The position numbers and the translations under genes were made by a program. A stretch of 64,000 nt of DNA from Latrodectus hesperus (Eukaryota; Arthropoda; Arachnida; Araneae; Theridiidae). Below are positions 24,540 to 37,209 of this stretch, piece after piece. The notes below the pieces were generated by a model. That model saw only the letters and a list, made by a program, of their open reading frames with translations. It searched no databases and was not told the DNA's origin. Numbering within the stretch: position 1 is the stretch's first letter; each line of letters starts with the position of its first letter. The DNA is taken from NCBI GenBank assembly GCA_037975125.1, contig CM075857.1, positions 93,940,905 through 94,004,904 of the forward strand, in the 5' to 3' direction.

Positions 24540-26050
24540 GAATTAATGCTATCAATTTATATCAATAAAAAGTATTGATTTTCCTTCTAATATGAAGAAC
24601 ATATTGTTAATTTAAATATTTAGTTATTCTTTATTGCATTTACTTATGGTTGTCTATTTTTGCTGACGTAAGCCACAAAGCACTCAGTTAACTACCATGT
24701 AATTTTATATTGTGATTAAAGGCAGATGGGACTTCTGTGCTACGATCCATCGCTTGAAACATCCACACCACACACATGGAGCATTTGATCCAACAAAAGC
24801 TTCGAGATTGTAGTTTCCGTTAACTCTGCAACCTTCGGAGCTACTGGTAGCAAACTTACTATTTTCGAATAAAAGACTAAAATCTGCCCTAAAATAATAA
24901 TATTCGATTAAATGCAATAGTCTGTGAAATAAAAAGAAATCCTGGTGATACTTTTGAATTTTTTAAATTTTTAAATCTTTTTTAAATTTTTAACTGAGGC
25001 ATGTTTACATAGTGAAGCAATGAATTTACATTTTCAGCATTAAATTATAACTATGTGTGCGCTTGCATTTTTTAAATATCTGTAAAACTGGGAAGAAATC
25101 TATTTTTCTCAGTAGCTATTTTTTCTCAGAAATATTTTTGTTTATGTTTTTTTAGTAATTTTTATTGGTTGTATTAATTTAATGAACCATAAATTTAACT
25201 AAGGTCATTAATTTAACTATGCTATTAATTATTTTTATTTTTTACTTAATAATTTCTATCAAGTATATTTAATGAACATAATATTAGCTTCATCATGTGT
25301 AAAGGCTTATAAATTCTTGTTTTATTATAAATTTTAAATGTTCTAAGCTAAATGAAATAGAGTATTCCATGTATTTTCAAATAGACACAAAAAGAGTTCT
25401 ATTTTTAATAAGAAAATAACTTAACGATATTCCAAGCATGCTTTTGCTTAATCGCGTTGGCATTTCGTAATATTATTAAAAGAAGCTGTTTAATAACAAC
25501 TACAACTGAAACATTATCAAAATACAAATAAAAGCTATTATAATATGATTCATTTTAGTTTATAATTCCAATTAATTATTATTTTAGTAGAGCCAGTATA
25601 AAAATTATCAGTAGTTTTTAGTTAATCAAGTAATTATTTAAATTACATTGAATATAATTTTTTACTTCAACAGGATTATTGACTAATAATCGCATTATTT
25701 TTAAGTGTAAATTTACCATTTAATAATCCTCTATACAATCTGTTCTAAAGATAAATACTAGAACACTAAGTGTAGAATAATTTTTGGAATAGAATCTTGT
25801 TTGTATTGTCTTTCTTTGCAGAAGAAAATGCAAGCAACGTGAGTGGGTATTCTAGATTCTAGAACACTTTCGAGTGTTCTGAAGTGGAATAATACCCGAG
25901 AGAGACAATTTGAGCGCTAAAGATTCCATTATGCAAATACGCTCCACCAAGACAAGTTTATTCCCATAAGTTCTACCGCAAATAATTGTCTATTAGTAAA
26001 ATTTAAATACTTTGACTCTGACAGGCGTTTTATCTTACAAAGTAGAATTC
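24540..26050. other. AT-rich intergenic DNA, nothing recognised
   Basis: No gene, SINE or TIR element supported. A short inverted repeat about 25850-25880 (ATTCTAGATTCTAGAACACT... GAGTGTTCT) is the only structure noted. Confidence 0.4.
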
Positions 26051-26051
26051 G

Positions 26052-26414
<363 letters not shown>

Positions 26415-26710
26415 GAATAGAAATTTAAATAGATTTAATACTCAAATTATTACTTTAAAGTTTTTATGTATTGTTTTTAACTTATAATTCAATTACGACA
26501 TTGTAAATTGTACAAGAAATGATCATTATTAGAAAATCTACTTTATTTGTTAATTAGAAAATAAATGGTTCCTATTTAAAATAAAAAAAGAGGACATGAT
26601 GTATATTATTAACTTAATTTGTTTTATGAATTTGCTTTCTTATGAAGAATAACATAATGTTATGTGTACGATATGATAGCTTTTTATAGTTTAAACTTAT
26701 CTTAAAATAT

Positions 26711-26880
26711 ATAATCTATATAAATAAAAATGAAGGTGTGTCTGTCTATCAGTGCTCATTAGATTCAGAAACCATACATTCAATCACCGTGAAAATTTGG
26801 GTAATTATTAAGTAAAGGAAGGTTTTTGAAATATTATTTTTAAAATCACAGAGTTGAGGCTCTAGGTGCTCCCAAAAAAT
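26711..26880 (+). mobile_element. Possible Helitron-like 5' terminus
   Basis: TCTATATAAATAAAAATGAA followed by GGTGTGTCTGTCTATCA resembles the TC-TATATAAAAATGAA...TGTCTGTC start of many arthropod Helitrons. No 3' hairpin-CTRR end located, so the call rests on the start motif alone. Confidence 0.25.
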
Positions 26881-26924
26881 ATTCCAAATATATCAAAATG
26901 ACATTTAATTAGTAATATTTGTTA

Positions 26925-27084
26925 GTTAGTTTGTTTCTTTGTTTGTCCCTCAACGTTCATTTTTTGATCACGAGGGCTTATTAGACCGGGACCCCTACAG
27001 CTTAAAGTGGATTCCGAACCACTACAAACATCCATGCCGAAGGTGGGATTCGAACCCACGAACTGGTGAACCGAAGGCAAGAGA
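26925..27084 (-). mobile_element. SINE family C, 5'-truncated, exact 12-bp target duplication
   Basis: Minus-strand copy carrying the GGGATTCGAACCC B-box region, GGGCATGGATGT-like core and the CTAATAAGCCCTCGTG tail, but lacking the tRNA A-box head. TAATATTTGTTA flanks it exactly (26913-26924 and 27085-27096), so the truncation happened at insertion. Confidence 0.8.
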
Positions 27085-27394
27085 TAATATTTGTTAAAAG
27101 TGTAACCATGAATAAATTGAAAAATTTTATTTTTACCCATGAAATTTACTTAGAATTTACTTTTATAAAACAAATTAAACTGTAAGAAATAACATACCCA
27201 TAATAAAACAATTGTAATAAAAATAAAATTATAAATCACAAGGTAAGGGAAATATTGAATCATTGTACTTATATATTTTTCAATTATTGCTTAAATATTA
27301 CAAATTATCTTAAAATTTAAAATATTTTAAATGCATAAATTATATGTTTCCTTTAAGATTTCAACAAACTAATTTAAATTACAAAAAACAGCAT

Positions 27395-27535
27395 TAATGC
27401 GTTCGATTTTTCACCAGCAAATTGAGAAAGTACTGGAATATGAGGGGAATCAACGCATTATATGGAGAAAACACATGTTATATGAGAACCATGAAATCGC
27501 GTTATGAGAGTATCGTGTTATATGGGGGATTACTG
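27395..27535. mobile_element. pogo/Tigger-like MITE, one end only
   Basis: Matches the right end of the element at 59082-59674: CGCATTATATGG, GTTATATGAGAACC, ATGAAATCGCG and the terminal GGGGGATTACTG before TA (27536-27537). The other end is not present, so this is a truncated copy. Confidence 0.6.
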
Positions 27536-27567
27536 TATAAAAGAATAAATATATTTTAAGGACCATT

Positions 27568-27732
<165 letters not shown>

Positions 27733-27802
27733 GCTTTTGTATTTACAGTCTATCAGTTCACTAGTAATCATTCGGATTTTGATACGTCGTTTAATTATGT
27801 TA

Positions 27803-27950
27803 GGTTTATTTGTTGCCTCATTGTACAGGAGTTCTTATTAGAATTTGCTTAATCCGATGGTATAAAGTAGATTTTGAGCCACAAGAAACATCCATGCACA
27901 ATAGTAGGAATCGAATTTAAGAACTGCTAAACGAAAGGCTTGAGTGTGAC
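27803..27950 (-). mobile_element. SINE family C, diverged copy
   Basis: Retains ACATCCATGCACAA and a degraded GAATCGAATTTAAGAAC B-box region, with CTAAACGAAAGGCTTGAG in place of the family's TGAACCGAAGGCAAGAG. Older than the copy at 26925-27084. Confidence 0.55.
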
Positions 27951-28655
27951 CATAGTATTTCTTCGAAAAGGTGAGAAGATTTTCATTAGTCAGGATTTTC
28001 ATTTCCCGAAAACATTATTTAGGTAAGATAAAATACTACCGCCACCTAATGGCAGATTTTACAACTTTTTGATTAGAATTACAGTTTGAAAAGTTGAACC
28101 ACAGCAAAGAATATTTAGAAAAATTGCTAATTTCTGTTCTGAGATAAATAATAATGCCAAAAAAATGATTAAAATTATACCTTTAGTCAAAGGGAAATTC
28201 ATCAAGGTTCTCAATTTTTATAGTGCGTTTTTCTCGGATACTCGCTTTTTGTTATCTTGTTAAAAATGCAGAAGTAAATAATTATTGATGTTTACTTCCA
28301 CATAATTTTCATTAAAAGCAAATTTTAATTTTTTGGTCTTAATAAAATTTTTTATTGATAATACCATGAAAAATTTATAATTGCTTGCATGTGATTTAAG
28401 TGATTTATGTATTGGTAGAAATTTTCAGTATTTTGGTACTAAAAATTTAGTTATCGCATTGTAATTTTAAAATTATAGTGAAGAACTATATTTACAGAAA
28501 ATCAATATCGGTATTGTGTTTCTTATTTTTACTATTTATAGTATTAATTATTTTTACTGAGAATTTTGCGGAGTGTTTTTACTGGAATCATATTCATTCC
28601 AATTTTTTGCCAAATTCGTTCTATGAAATCAGTTTAGGCACTTTGGTTCTTTTAA

Positions 28656-29573
28656 CCCCTTAACTGTGACATATATTTCAGAAAAATGGACCAAAAATGG
28701 AAAATTTTTTTAACTGTTTAATTTTATTCTTTATATTATTATAAGAGATAGAAAATGCTTTTTTTACAAAATTAAAGTTTTAAATACAATAACTACTATA
28801 TTTATAAATTTTACATACACATAAAACATTAATTACACATACCTGTTATTCGTATTGAGCAAATTAAACGAACTTTTGAAGATAACTAGTATAATATAAA
28901 AACACAACCATATGATTTTCAATACATAAATTTTACAAATCTTTTACAGTATGGTATATCCCAAAACAAGGTACTGCTCAAAAGCCTATATATTGTGATG
29001 TTTACAATAAACTCTTGTCTCACGCCTTATTCTCTTCCCGTGTTCATCGGTTTTATGACAGCATATAAAACACTGCCTGGTTGAAGTAGATTTTTTCCCC
29101 ATTGATAGGATGTGTTCTGGAAAGTGTCTACCTGTCGCAGTAAGATTACACTAGGACGCCCTGGTCCTGGTAATTGAACACTTGGTTTATTTAGTTCAAC
29201 AATTGATTTTCTGAAGTTCATATTTTTTCACCTCCTGCTGAAGTATGCAAAATAAAAAGTTATTTATATAACGCCTGGTGTAGGAGATGGAAAAAATTTT
29301 CTAGTAAAATTTTTTACCTCCTTTTCTAGCAATCGGGAAGTCTGTAAGATGTTGATCGACTTTAACATCACCTCCCATAGTGTTGTTGTAGTCATGGACT
29401 ACCTTCAGAACCAAAGTTGGAGTTGGTAAAAAACTAGGACCACTTGTGTCACCTATTAGGAAAATAGGGAATTTAGTATCCTAAAGTAGAAACGAACTCA
29501 GCTCGGACTTCACAAAATAGAAACGTTAATTTTTCTTTCGCCCGAACTGAATTCCGGCGACACTGGCAAGGGG
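28656..29573 (-). mobile_element. piggyBac-type element, copy 2
   Basis: 918 bp between intact TTAA on both sides (28652-28655 and 29574-29577). Ends CCCCTTAACTGTGAC and, reverse complemented, CCCCTTGCCAGTGTC. Collinear with copy 1 at 4165-5143 over its whole length, including the transposase C-terminal remnant on the minus strand (about 29020-29400; 64-codon ORF 29027-29221 with QLPGPGRPSV). Both copies share the internal deletion, so both descend from a non-autonomous master. Confidence 0.8.
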
Positions 29574-29599
29574 TTAATGGATATTTTATCAGAATCAAT

Positions 29600-30520
29600 T
29601 TTAAATAATTTCCAATATTGTGGTTTTCTCAATGATATTTTACAAAAACTAATCGAGTCCGGCTTATATTTTTGAAGTTAGAATGAAAAACTTAATACGA
29701 AGTTATCTTTAATATTGCGTTTCCTTATTAATTTGTCGAAAATTAATAAATCTTTGTTTTTAAAAATTGACACGAATACAAATTTCAGAAATTTATTCGA
29801 AAAAAACACAGATAATATATATTAGCAGAACATGTGATGAATAGTATTAATAGAATTATATAAAATAATATTAAATAAGACTTATTTAAATTGAAGCAAT
29901 TGATCAATATAAAAAGCAATTTTATTTGAAATGATATTACATAGTAATGCTATATTCACTAGTGAAATTTAATTTATAGGTTTATTTAAAATATTTGATA
30001 TTTTAAAATCTTATGTGCTTAGATTTGATATTGATACTGAAAACTTCTTTCAAACATTTTTATATCATTTTCATTTATTCTTACTCTAATAAACATTTTA
30101 GAGTATCAAGAATTCCGAATAAAAAGAGTGACATCTAGCGGCAAATGTTTGATTACAATTTAAGTGCCTTATGTGGTTAAATTTAATTGAATTAACATTC
30201 GAAGAAGTGCGTCAGCATATAAATTAAGGCTCGTTAAATTAAAAAAATTATTTGTTTGTTGATGATTTACAAAACCTTCTGTTAATCTGCTCTTTCTGAA
30301 GAACATTTTGCTGCTGATACATTATTAAAAATATAAATAAAACAGTTAATAATTGAATGCTAACTCCTACATCAACTTAATTTAAGAAATTTTAAATCAG
30401 AAAATGTCTTTGATATTTTCTATTAATTTCAACCCCCGCGTTTGGCAACGGTCGAATAATCACAGAAACCTCTTATTGTTTGATTTTGAATGAACTTTAT
30501 ATAGGAAAATAAGTGTTCTT
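29600..30520. other. AT-rich intergenic DNA, nothing recognised
   Basis: Low-GC sequence with no ORF, SINE or TIR support. Confidence 0.4.
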
Positions 30521-30529
30521 CAAACACGT

Positions 30530-30870
30530 CTTCCTCGGGGAAATTTGGTCAAAGTGATTTCTTCTCAGAAGGAGATTCAGAATCAGATGGAATAATTCCT
30601 ACGAGAAAAATTGGCCCGAAATAATTCCACTCTGAAAGTTGTAATCCGAGTCTTGATGTGTAAGAGAAATGGAACGTCGAAGTGTTCTTTTGCGAGTCTA
30701 GTACCACTCGCGTCCGCTTTAGAACTACCAAACGATCGCCGCTCAGAAGATCCGATGAAGATGGACTTTTTATCGTTCTTACGTGACTCTCTTGGAAGTG
30801 AAGTGAAGTGGTCTCGCAGACGGTAGGAAAGGAAAGAGCGCCCAGACCCTTCAGAGCGAAGCGAAAGATT
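30530..30870. other. Isolated GC-elevated island
   Basis: About 340 bp with several CpGs in otherwise AT-rich DNA. A 113-codon minus-strand ORF (30549-30890) and a 71-codon plus-strand ORF (30611-30826) overlap it; neither resembles a family I know. A plus frame reads FFSEGDSESDGIIPTRKIGP and then a stop. Could be an exon, a promoter-like patch or a decayed element. Confidence 0.3.
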
Positions 30871-30961
30871 TGAGAGTTACTATCAAGCATTTTTTATTTT
30901 ATTTAAGAACGATTTTGTTTATCAAATAATGGTTAAATAAAAAGAACGTAATTTATTTAAT

Positions 30962-31130
<169 letters not shown>

Positions 31131-31249
31131 GTGTATAAAATTTACATAATACTAATCATTGCCTGTAATAAGTATGACCAAATTAAACTCTATATTGTGG
31201 GAATAATTAAGGAAAAATGTACGCAGAAATTTCTTTCAAAACGATAAAT

Positions 31250-32065
31250 CTTGTATATACTTCATTTATAATTTATGTATGCAGATCAGGATAAAATAGT
31301 ATTAATACATAGTTTTCTTATATAAGTGCTATTCCTCGGACCAGTTATAAAAATTTAATTAAGCAGTTTATGGCAATGACAGTAATTTAATAATTAAAAA
31401 AAAATCAGAACGTAATTATCTAAAACAGATGTAAGCTGAGAGCCATTTATGCAAACTTTGTCAACGTTTTAAAAATAGTTCCATCTCTGTGTACATATCA
31501 TTTCAATATTATTTGTTGTAATTGCCTTTTTTCAATTGGTCTTTGATAACATTTATTGGCATTTGGTGAAAATATTTTGGCGCGAGAAAATCAAGCGCAT
31601 TTGGTATCTAAAAACTCTTATACGTTTACAAAAAAAAAATATTTGAAATGAATAATTTCAGGCAAAATATGGCGTTATTTATGATGATTCACATGTTTGC
31701 CACACAAATCCTGCACAGCGAATAATTTTGACTCGTCACATACTTAATATTAATGAATGGAAATGAAAATTTTTTAAAGATCTTAAGCATTGAAGAATGA
31801 TTTCAACTAAAGTGGGTAGTGTGGTAAAGGAAGAACTCAAATAAGCTCCAAGATCAAATCTGACACATATGTCAACCCAAAAATATGAGTTGTCTGACAG
31901 TAAAAAATTCATCTTCTTCTGTTCATAGTTGTTAAATCCACTCTAGGACATACCATTCCGAAAATCATGGTACTACTTACATGGTACTGTTGTATTAAAG
32001 ACAGCTAAGAAAGGGACGATCAACGTAAGGAAAAATTGTATTTGTTAAATATTCTATAAAAGAAT
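31250..32065. other. AT-rich intergenic DNA, nothing recognised
   Basis: Short ORFs only. A GGCGCGAGAAAATCAAGCGC stretch near 31579 is the only GC-rich spot. Confidence 0.4.
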
Positions 32066-32070
32066 TTCAT

Positions 32071-32245
32071 GCCGGTTGATGGATGGGCGATTACCATTCC
32101 TGACTTCTAGGCTGATGGTTTTGGGTTCCAACCCAGGTTCTGGCATGGATGCTCCATTCTCTCTCTTTCTCTTTCTGTACGTCTCTGTGTGTTTCCTTGT
32201 CTTTTTCTCTGGGATGAATGAATGTGGCCCACCCTAATAAAGAGT
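32071..32245 (+). mobile_element. SINE family A, diverged 3'-shortened copy
   Basis: GCCGGTTGATGGATGGGCGA head, GGGTTCCAACCCAGGTTC in the B-box position, CTGGCATGGATGCTCC core, a CTCTCT stretch and GAATGTGGCCCACCCTAATA. Ends before the family 3' domain. A-box and B-box are mutated. Confidence 0.65.
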
Positions 32246-32342
32246 TTACGGAGTTGTGTCATGGGTGATGTTCCGAAGTTAGATCAATTATTAATTTCAA
32301 AAACAAAAAACGCTGAAAAAATTTAAGCAAAGATAAAGATCA

Positions 32343-33100
32343 AAGCAGTATTGGGATACTTTGTCTTTAATTAAGAATTAAAAATTAATTAAAAGATATT
32401 CATATGAATTTTTATCCATTAAGAATATAAATTTATTTCTTAGTGAAGAAAGATACAATTTTATTATATATTTTGCAATATTATATTGTTTCTTATGTAC
32501 GAGTTATTAAAAACAATATTATATTGCCAAATAGGCAATTAATATTGCCAAAGATATTACAGCAGTTTTGAAATGCTATGTCTTTCATTAAGAATTAAAA
32601 ATTAATTAAAAGATACTTCTAAATGTTTATCCACACATTAAGAATAAAAGTTGATTTCGTAATGAAATAAGGAACACTTTTATTATATATTTTGGCAATA
32701 TTTTGTTGTTTCTTATGTACAAGTCATTAAAAACAATATTATATTGCCAAATAGGCAATTAATATTGCCAATGAGATTACAGCAGTTTTAAAATGCTATG
32801 TCTTTCATTAAGAAATAAAAAATAAATTAAAAGATATCCCTAAATGTTTATCCACACATTAAGAATAAAAGTTGATTTCTTAATGAATAAAGAAACAATT
32901 TTATTATATATTTGGTAGTATTATATTGTTTCTTATGTACGAGTCATTAAAAACAATATTATATTGACAAACAGGCAATTAATATTGCCAAAAAGATTAC
33001 AGCAGTTTTGGAACCGTAAGAATAAAAGTTGATTTCTCAATGAAATAAGGAACACTTATATTATATATTTGGTAATATTATATTGTTTCTTATGTACAGG
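32343..33100. repeat. 220-bp tandem repeat, about 3.5 copies
   Basis: AGCAGT(A/T)TT landmarks at 32343, 32561, 32781 and 33001 (spacing 218, 220, 220). Each unit has CATTAAGAATAAAAGTTGAT, TTTCTTATGTAC, and an internal ATTGCCAAATAGGCAAT palindrome. The last unit has lost about 70 bp. Non-coding. Confidence 0.85.
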
Positions 33101-34013
33101 TACTGTACTAGAAAAGAACATATGGAATAAACCATCTTTCAACAGTTAATTAATATATTACACAAAGATGAAGCACTTTGTTTGGTACAAAAATAATGTA
33201 CCACCAAGGATGGTTGAAATTAATCGAATATTCATCGAATATTTGTGACATCGATAAAAATAAAGGATCGAAATATCAGATTAAAAAAAGATAACGCAAT
33301 TTGGGAAAACGAAACGGTATTTTGATTCACTAGAAAAAATATGAATTTCAAATAATATTTCACGAAATTTGCCACCAGGTTTTTAACCTGTTGCAATGTG
33401 AAATTCAATGCACAGCCTAAATGAAAACATTCTTGGAGCGTACAGTTTGATATAATAAACTGGTCATTCTTTAAAGCCTAGTGGTAAATAACCTTCTGCA
33501 TTGGACTGTAAATTATGTTATTTCATGAGATGATTTAATAACACGAGACTCCGGATTAAATGTAATCAGATAGAGTTTGCTGAAAACCCATTTGATTACA
33601 GTGTTCGGATGGTAATCTCGACTACCAGAAATTTCACCTTTAACCGTAACCGTAGGGTTCATTAGTAAATATATTCATGTTCCGGGTTAATGACGTGTTT
33701 CTACAATATAATTAAGCATCTCGATGTAGTATTTGTATTTAATTGGTAAGAGGTTCATTACATTGTTAATAAAATTGTTTATGGTAATATTAATGCAACA
33801 ATAGTCAGTGCAATTATCGATATTAGGTAAACGTGAATATTACTTAATATTGTCGATATTTAGCAGTGCGTGTGTTTATATACATATTATTTACGATACA
33901 ATAATTATAATACAACACGTATATTAAATGCTTAATATTCAGTCGAATAAAATGAATAATATTGTTAGAATGTGCGGTTTCTAGGATCTATTTACTAACT
34001 TTTCAACTTTACA

Positions 34014-34515
34014 AAAGGTGGAAGTGGTGGCCTATATTCTAGTTAGGTACCCAATAAGTAAGCCCTCTTTAACACCAAATGTGGGTGAGCATTCGTAAGA
34101 CGCGGAAGTGATGGCATATATTGTAGTTAGGTACCCAATAAGTAAGCCCTCTTTAACACCAAATGTGGGTGAGCATTCGTAAGACGCGGAAGTGATGGCA
34201 TAAATTGTAGTTAGGCACCCAATAAGTAAGCCATCTTGAACATCAAATGTGGGTGAACCTTTGTAAGACGCGGAAGTGATGGCATATATTGTAGTTAGGT
34301 ACCCAATAAGTAAGCCATCTTGAACACCAAATGTGGGTGAACGTTCATAAGACGCGGAAGTGATGGCATACATTGTAGTTAGGTACCCAATAAGTAAGCC
34401 ATCTTGAACACCAAATGTGGGTGAAACTTCGTAAGACGCGGAAGTGATGGCATAGATTCTAATTAGGTACTCAATAAGTAAGCCATCTTGAACACCAAAT
34501 GTGGGTGAAATGTTT
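34014..34515. repeat. 84-bp minisatellite, about six copies
   Basis: GACGCGGAAGTGATGGCAT recurs every 84 bp exactly (CGCGG at 34101, 34185, 34269, 34353, 34437). Because 84 is a multiple of 3, the minus strand stays open across units, giving a 28-residue repeat (ITSASYECSPTFG..., then a GLLIGYL segment) over 113 codons at 34032-34373. No start context, flanking exon or family supports translation, but the length conservation is notable. Confidence 0.9.
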
Positions 34516-35257
34516 TAAATACATTATTTCCCAATCGAAACAGATCAATTGAACTATGGTATCAATAGAGTGGTAAGCCAGCTATCATGCATAGCGAGAA
34601 GAATCATTGAATTTCACATCTAATGCAGCAGAAATTTAAAATTGTATTTTGTGTGAAAGTTCCAAAATGGTGTTCTAAATTTTTGACGAGTTTTGTGAAA
34701 AATCTCTGTGTTACTCAATGTGAGCTATAAGCCTACGAGCATAAAGCTCCAAAACTGTTTCTGTCATATTACTACAACTACTACTACTACTATTGCAGCA
34801 GTAGTTCTAAAAATGCTGGGATCTTAGAATAGTGTTTCAAAAATGACTGCCATAACCTACCCATCTAGAAATTCACAAGTTTGTGAACATTCAGTGTATT
34901 GTTTGCATTATTATGATTATAGTATATAACACTGTTAAAAATATACATTAAAGAAACCTTGTTTCGTCATATGTTATTCATGTAAAAGGTCTTTTGAAAT
35001 GAATGTAAGAACTGATTAAAATGTCGACAGATGAGTAAAACAACCTTTGTAGTGTAGACTTATGTCTAAGATAATAGTATAACAAAAGATGTAATACATC
35101 ATGCTTTTATTGAGGGAGATACAAGCCAGTAATTATAGATATCTGATTAGACCATGATGCAATGTATTATTGCTGAAATTTGCAAAGAAAACCCAAACTA
35201 CTTCTTTTACTACAGAGGTCACAACCGTTTCAGACAATTCCAAAACCATTGTATGTA

Positions 35258-36573
35258 CACTACTGGCCATTAAAATTGTTACACCAAGAAGGAATGCAAA
35301 TAACAGAACGATATTTATTGGACACATACATTATAGTGGAAAGAACAAGTGATTAAATTTACGGGAAACCAGGATGTATAGATCTTGAGAAATCAACACC
35401 CAGAGCAGCCACCTCTGGCTACAATAACAACATTTATCCGCTTAGGCATGGAGTCAAACAGAGATTGTATGGCATGTACGGGGATCTCAGTCCATGCAGC
35501 TTCAACACTATGCCACAGTTCATCGACAGTAGTGGATGGTGAGTGATGGCGTGCCAATCGCTCGGCAACCATTGACCACACGTTCTCAATTGGTGACAGA
35601 TCAGGAGAACGTGCTGGCCAGGGTAACAGTCGAACCTGTTCTGTATCAAGGAAGTTCAGAACAGTACGGGCAACATGCGGTCGTGCATTATTATCTTGTT
35701 GAAACAAAGCATTAGGGAGGCCTCAAAGATAGGGCAGAGCCACGGGCCTTAACACATCGGAAATGTAACGGTTGCTGTTCAAAGTGCCGGTAATGCGAAC
35801 AAGAGGTGATCGAGACGTGTATCCAATGGCTCCCCATACCATCACTCCAGCAGATTGGCCAGTATGGCGATGTCCAATGCAAGCTGGCAATGCACGTTCT
35901 CCACGATGCCTCCAAACACAGATGCGGCCATCATGCTCCTGTATACAGAACCGAAATTCATCTGTAAAGATGACGTGATGCCATTCCCACGTCCAGGTCC
36001 ATCGCTGATCACACCATTGAAGGCGCTCCTGTATATGACACAGCGTCAATGGTAGCCGAAGCCTTGGTCGCCGTGCAGACAATCCATGCCGCTACAAACG
36101 TCGTCGAACTGTTCGAGTTGCCTTGCGTCGCTGAGATCCTGCATGACGTTCCGTATGATTGTCCTGAACCCATCGATTCCATATTCTGCTAACAGTCATG
36201 GGGTCTCGACCGACGCGAGCAGCAATATTGCGGTACGATAAACCGCAATCCCGGTAGGCCTATAATCCTTCCTCGATCAAAGTCAGACACGTGTTGATAG
36301 GCATTTTTTCTTCTTACACGAGGCATTACAACAACTTTCTTTGCCGAAAACAACGTTGAAACGGAAATTGAGTATGAGAAAACTGCTGTCAAATCTCTGG
36401 TTTTATTCATATTGTAGATGTCACTACTGTCGCGTGCTTTGTATGAATGCGCTGAAAATCTAAACGTTGGCATATCACAGCAAGTACTACCTTACATACA
36501 AATTTCGACTCATACAAATTTCACATGTGTAGTGTGCCGTTTCCTCGTGTAGCAATTTTAATGGCCAGTAGTG
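35258..36573 (-). mobile_element. Tc1-like transposon with both TIRs
   Basis: Inverted termini CACTACTGGCCATTAAAATT at both ends, continuing GTTACAC on one side and GCTACAC on the other. TA precedes the left end (35256-35257); the right flank is CA, a mutated TA. The element is 1316 bp, normal for Tc1-like transposons. It encodes one transposase on the minus strand, now broken by frameshifts. Confidence 0.9.
35393..36326 (-). pseudogene. Tc1-like (DDE) transposase, frameshifted
   Basis: The likely start is the Met at 36324-36326, giving MPRVRRKNAYQHVSDFDRGR, a paired-like helix-turn-helix N-terminus. Shortly after, the frame shifts; the next part reads IAARVGRDPMTVSRIWNRW in another frame. 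A further ORF (35723-36082) carries the first catalytic Asp in VIFTDEFRF and a GVMVWGAIGY motif. After a stop, ORF 35393-35707 carries the second Asp in FQQDNNARPH and the Glu in SPIENVW. An extra AAT codon (NN) makes the Asp-Glu spacing 35 rather than the Tc1-typical 34. The C-terminus (ARGGCSGC) is intact. Inactive, but only lightly decayed. Confidence 0.88.
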
Positions 36574-36746
36574 CAGTTTCAACAACCATTCACCAACCAT
36601 TGTACAACTGTTACGGATGTTATCATCGCATGGAACGCATATTTAGTTAACATGAATGAGAATCATAACATGCTAAAAACATAATATGGAAATGAAATTA
36701 CTAATAAATTTTTATATGCTGTTCGAATATGTTTCGGGGATCAGAT

Positions 36747-37200
36747 TTACTGTACGGTCATCCTTGACGCGTTTTTTGGCGCCAAATTTGGCGAACATTT
36801 TTACTGGAAACCTGGCAAACTAGTATTTTGCCAACCCTATTTGTCATTAATTTCTCATGAATATTTACCTATTTAAATTCATTAATATAAAATTTAATCA
36901 AAAATTTTTATGGATAATTTAACATATCACCTTTATTAATTTAATATTAAGTGTGAAATCTATAAATATACGTTTTTTGTTAATTTTGTAAAATTAGTTG
37001 AGTATATTGTTAAATACCAACGATGTATGAAATATCTGTTACTATTTCATCCATTTCCCTCCCGCCGTTTTTCCGATCGGAAATTCGTTATATGGTCAAC
37101 CCGAAATTTTAAAAAAATCGCCAATAGTGATCTTATGGCGAATTTCCAATCGGGAAAAGGGCTGAAATAGTAACAAATATTTCATGTATTGTTGGTATGA
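36747..37200. mobile_element. Relative of the 19545-20361 TIR element, rearranged
   Basis: Begins TTACTGTACGGTCATCCTTG and has a palindromic TTTTGGCGCCAAA near 36775-36787, then ATTTGGCGAACA. The interior CCGCCGTTTTTCCGATCGG matches, in opposite orientation, the element at 19545. The end carries a second partial repeat of the GGCTGAAATAGTAACAAATA block. Deleted or fused copy. Confidence 0.55.
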
Positions 37201-37209
37201 TATAAAACC

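Noticed and set aside
34014..34515. CRISPR-like regular repeats
   Set aside because: Units are contiguous 84-bp tandem repeats without unique spacers, in a eukaryotic sequence.
35170..35352. 60-codon ORF pair on both strands near 35133-35352
   Set aside because: Crosses the left end of the Tc1-like element; no motif in either frame.
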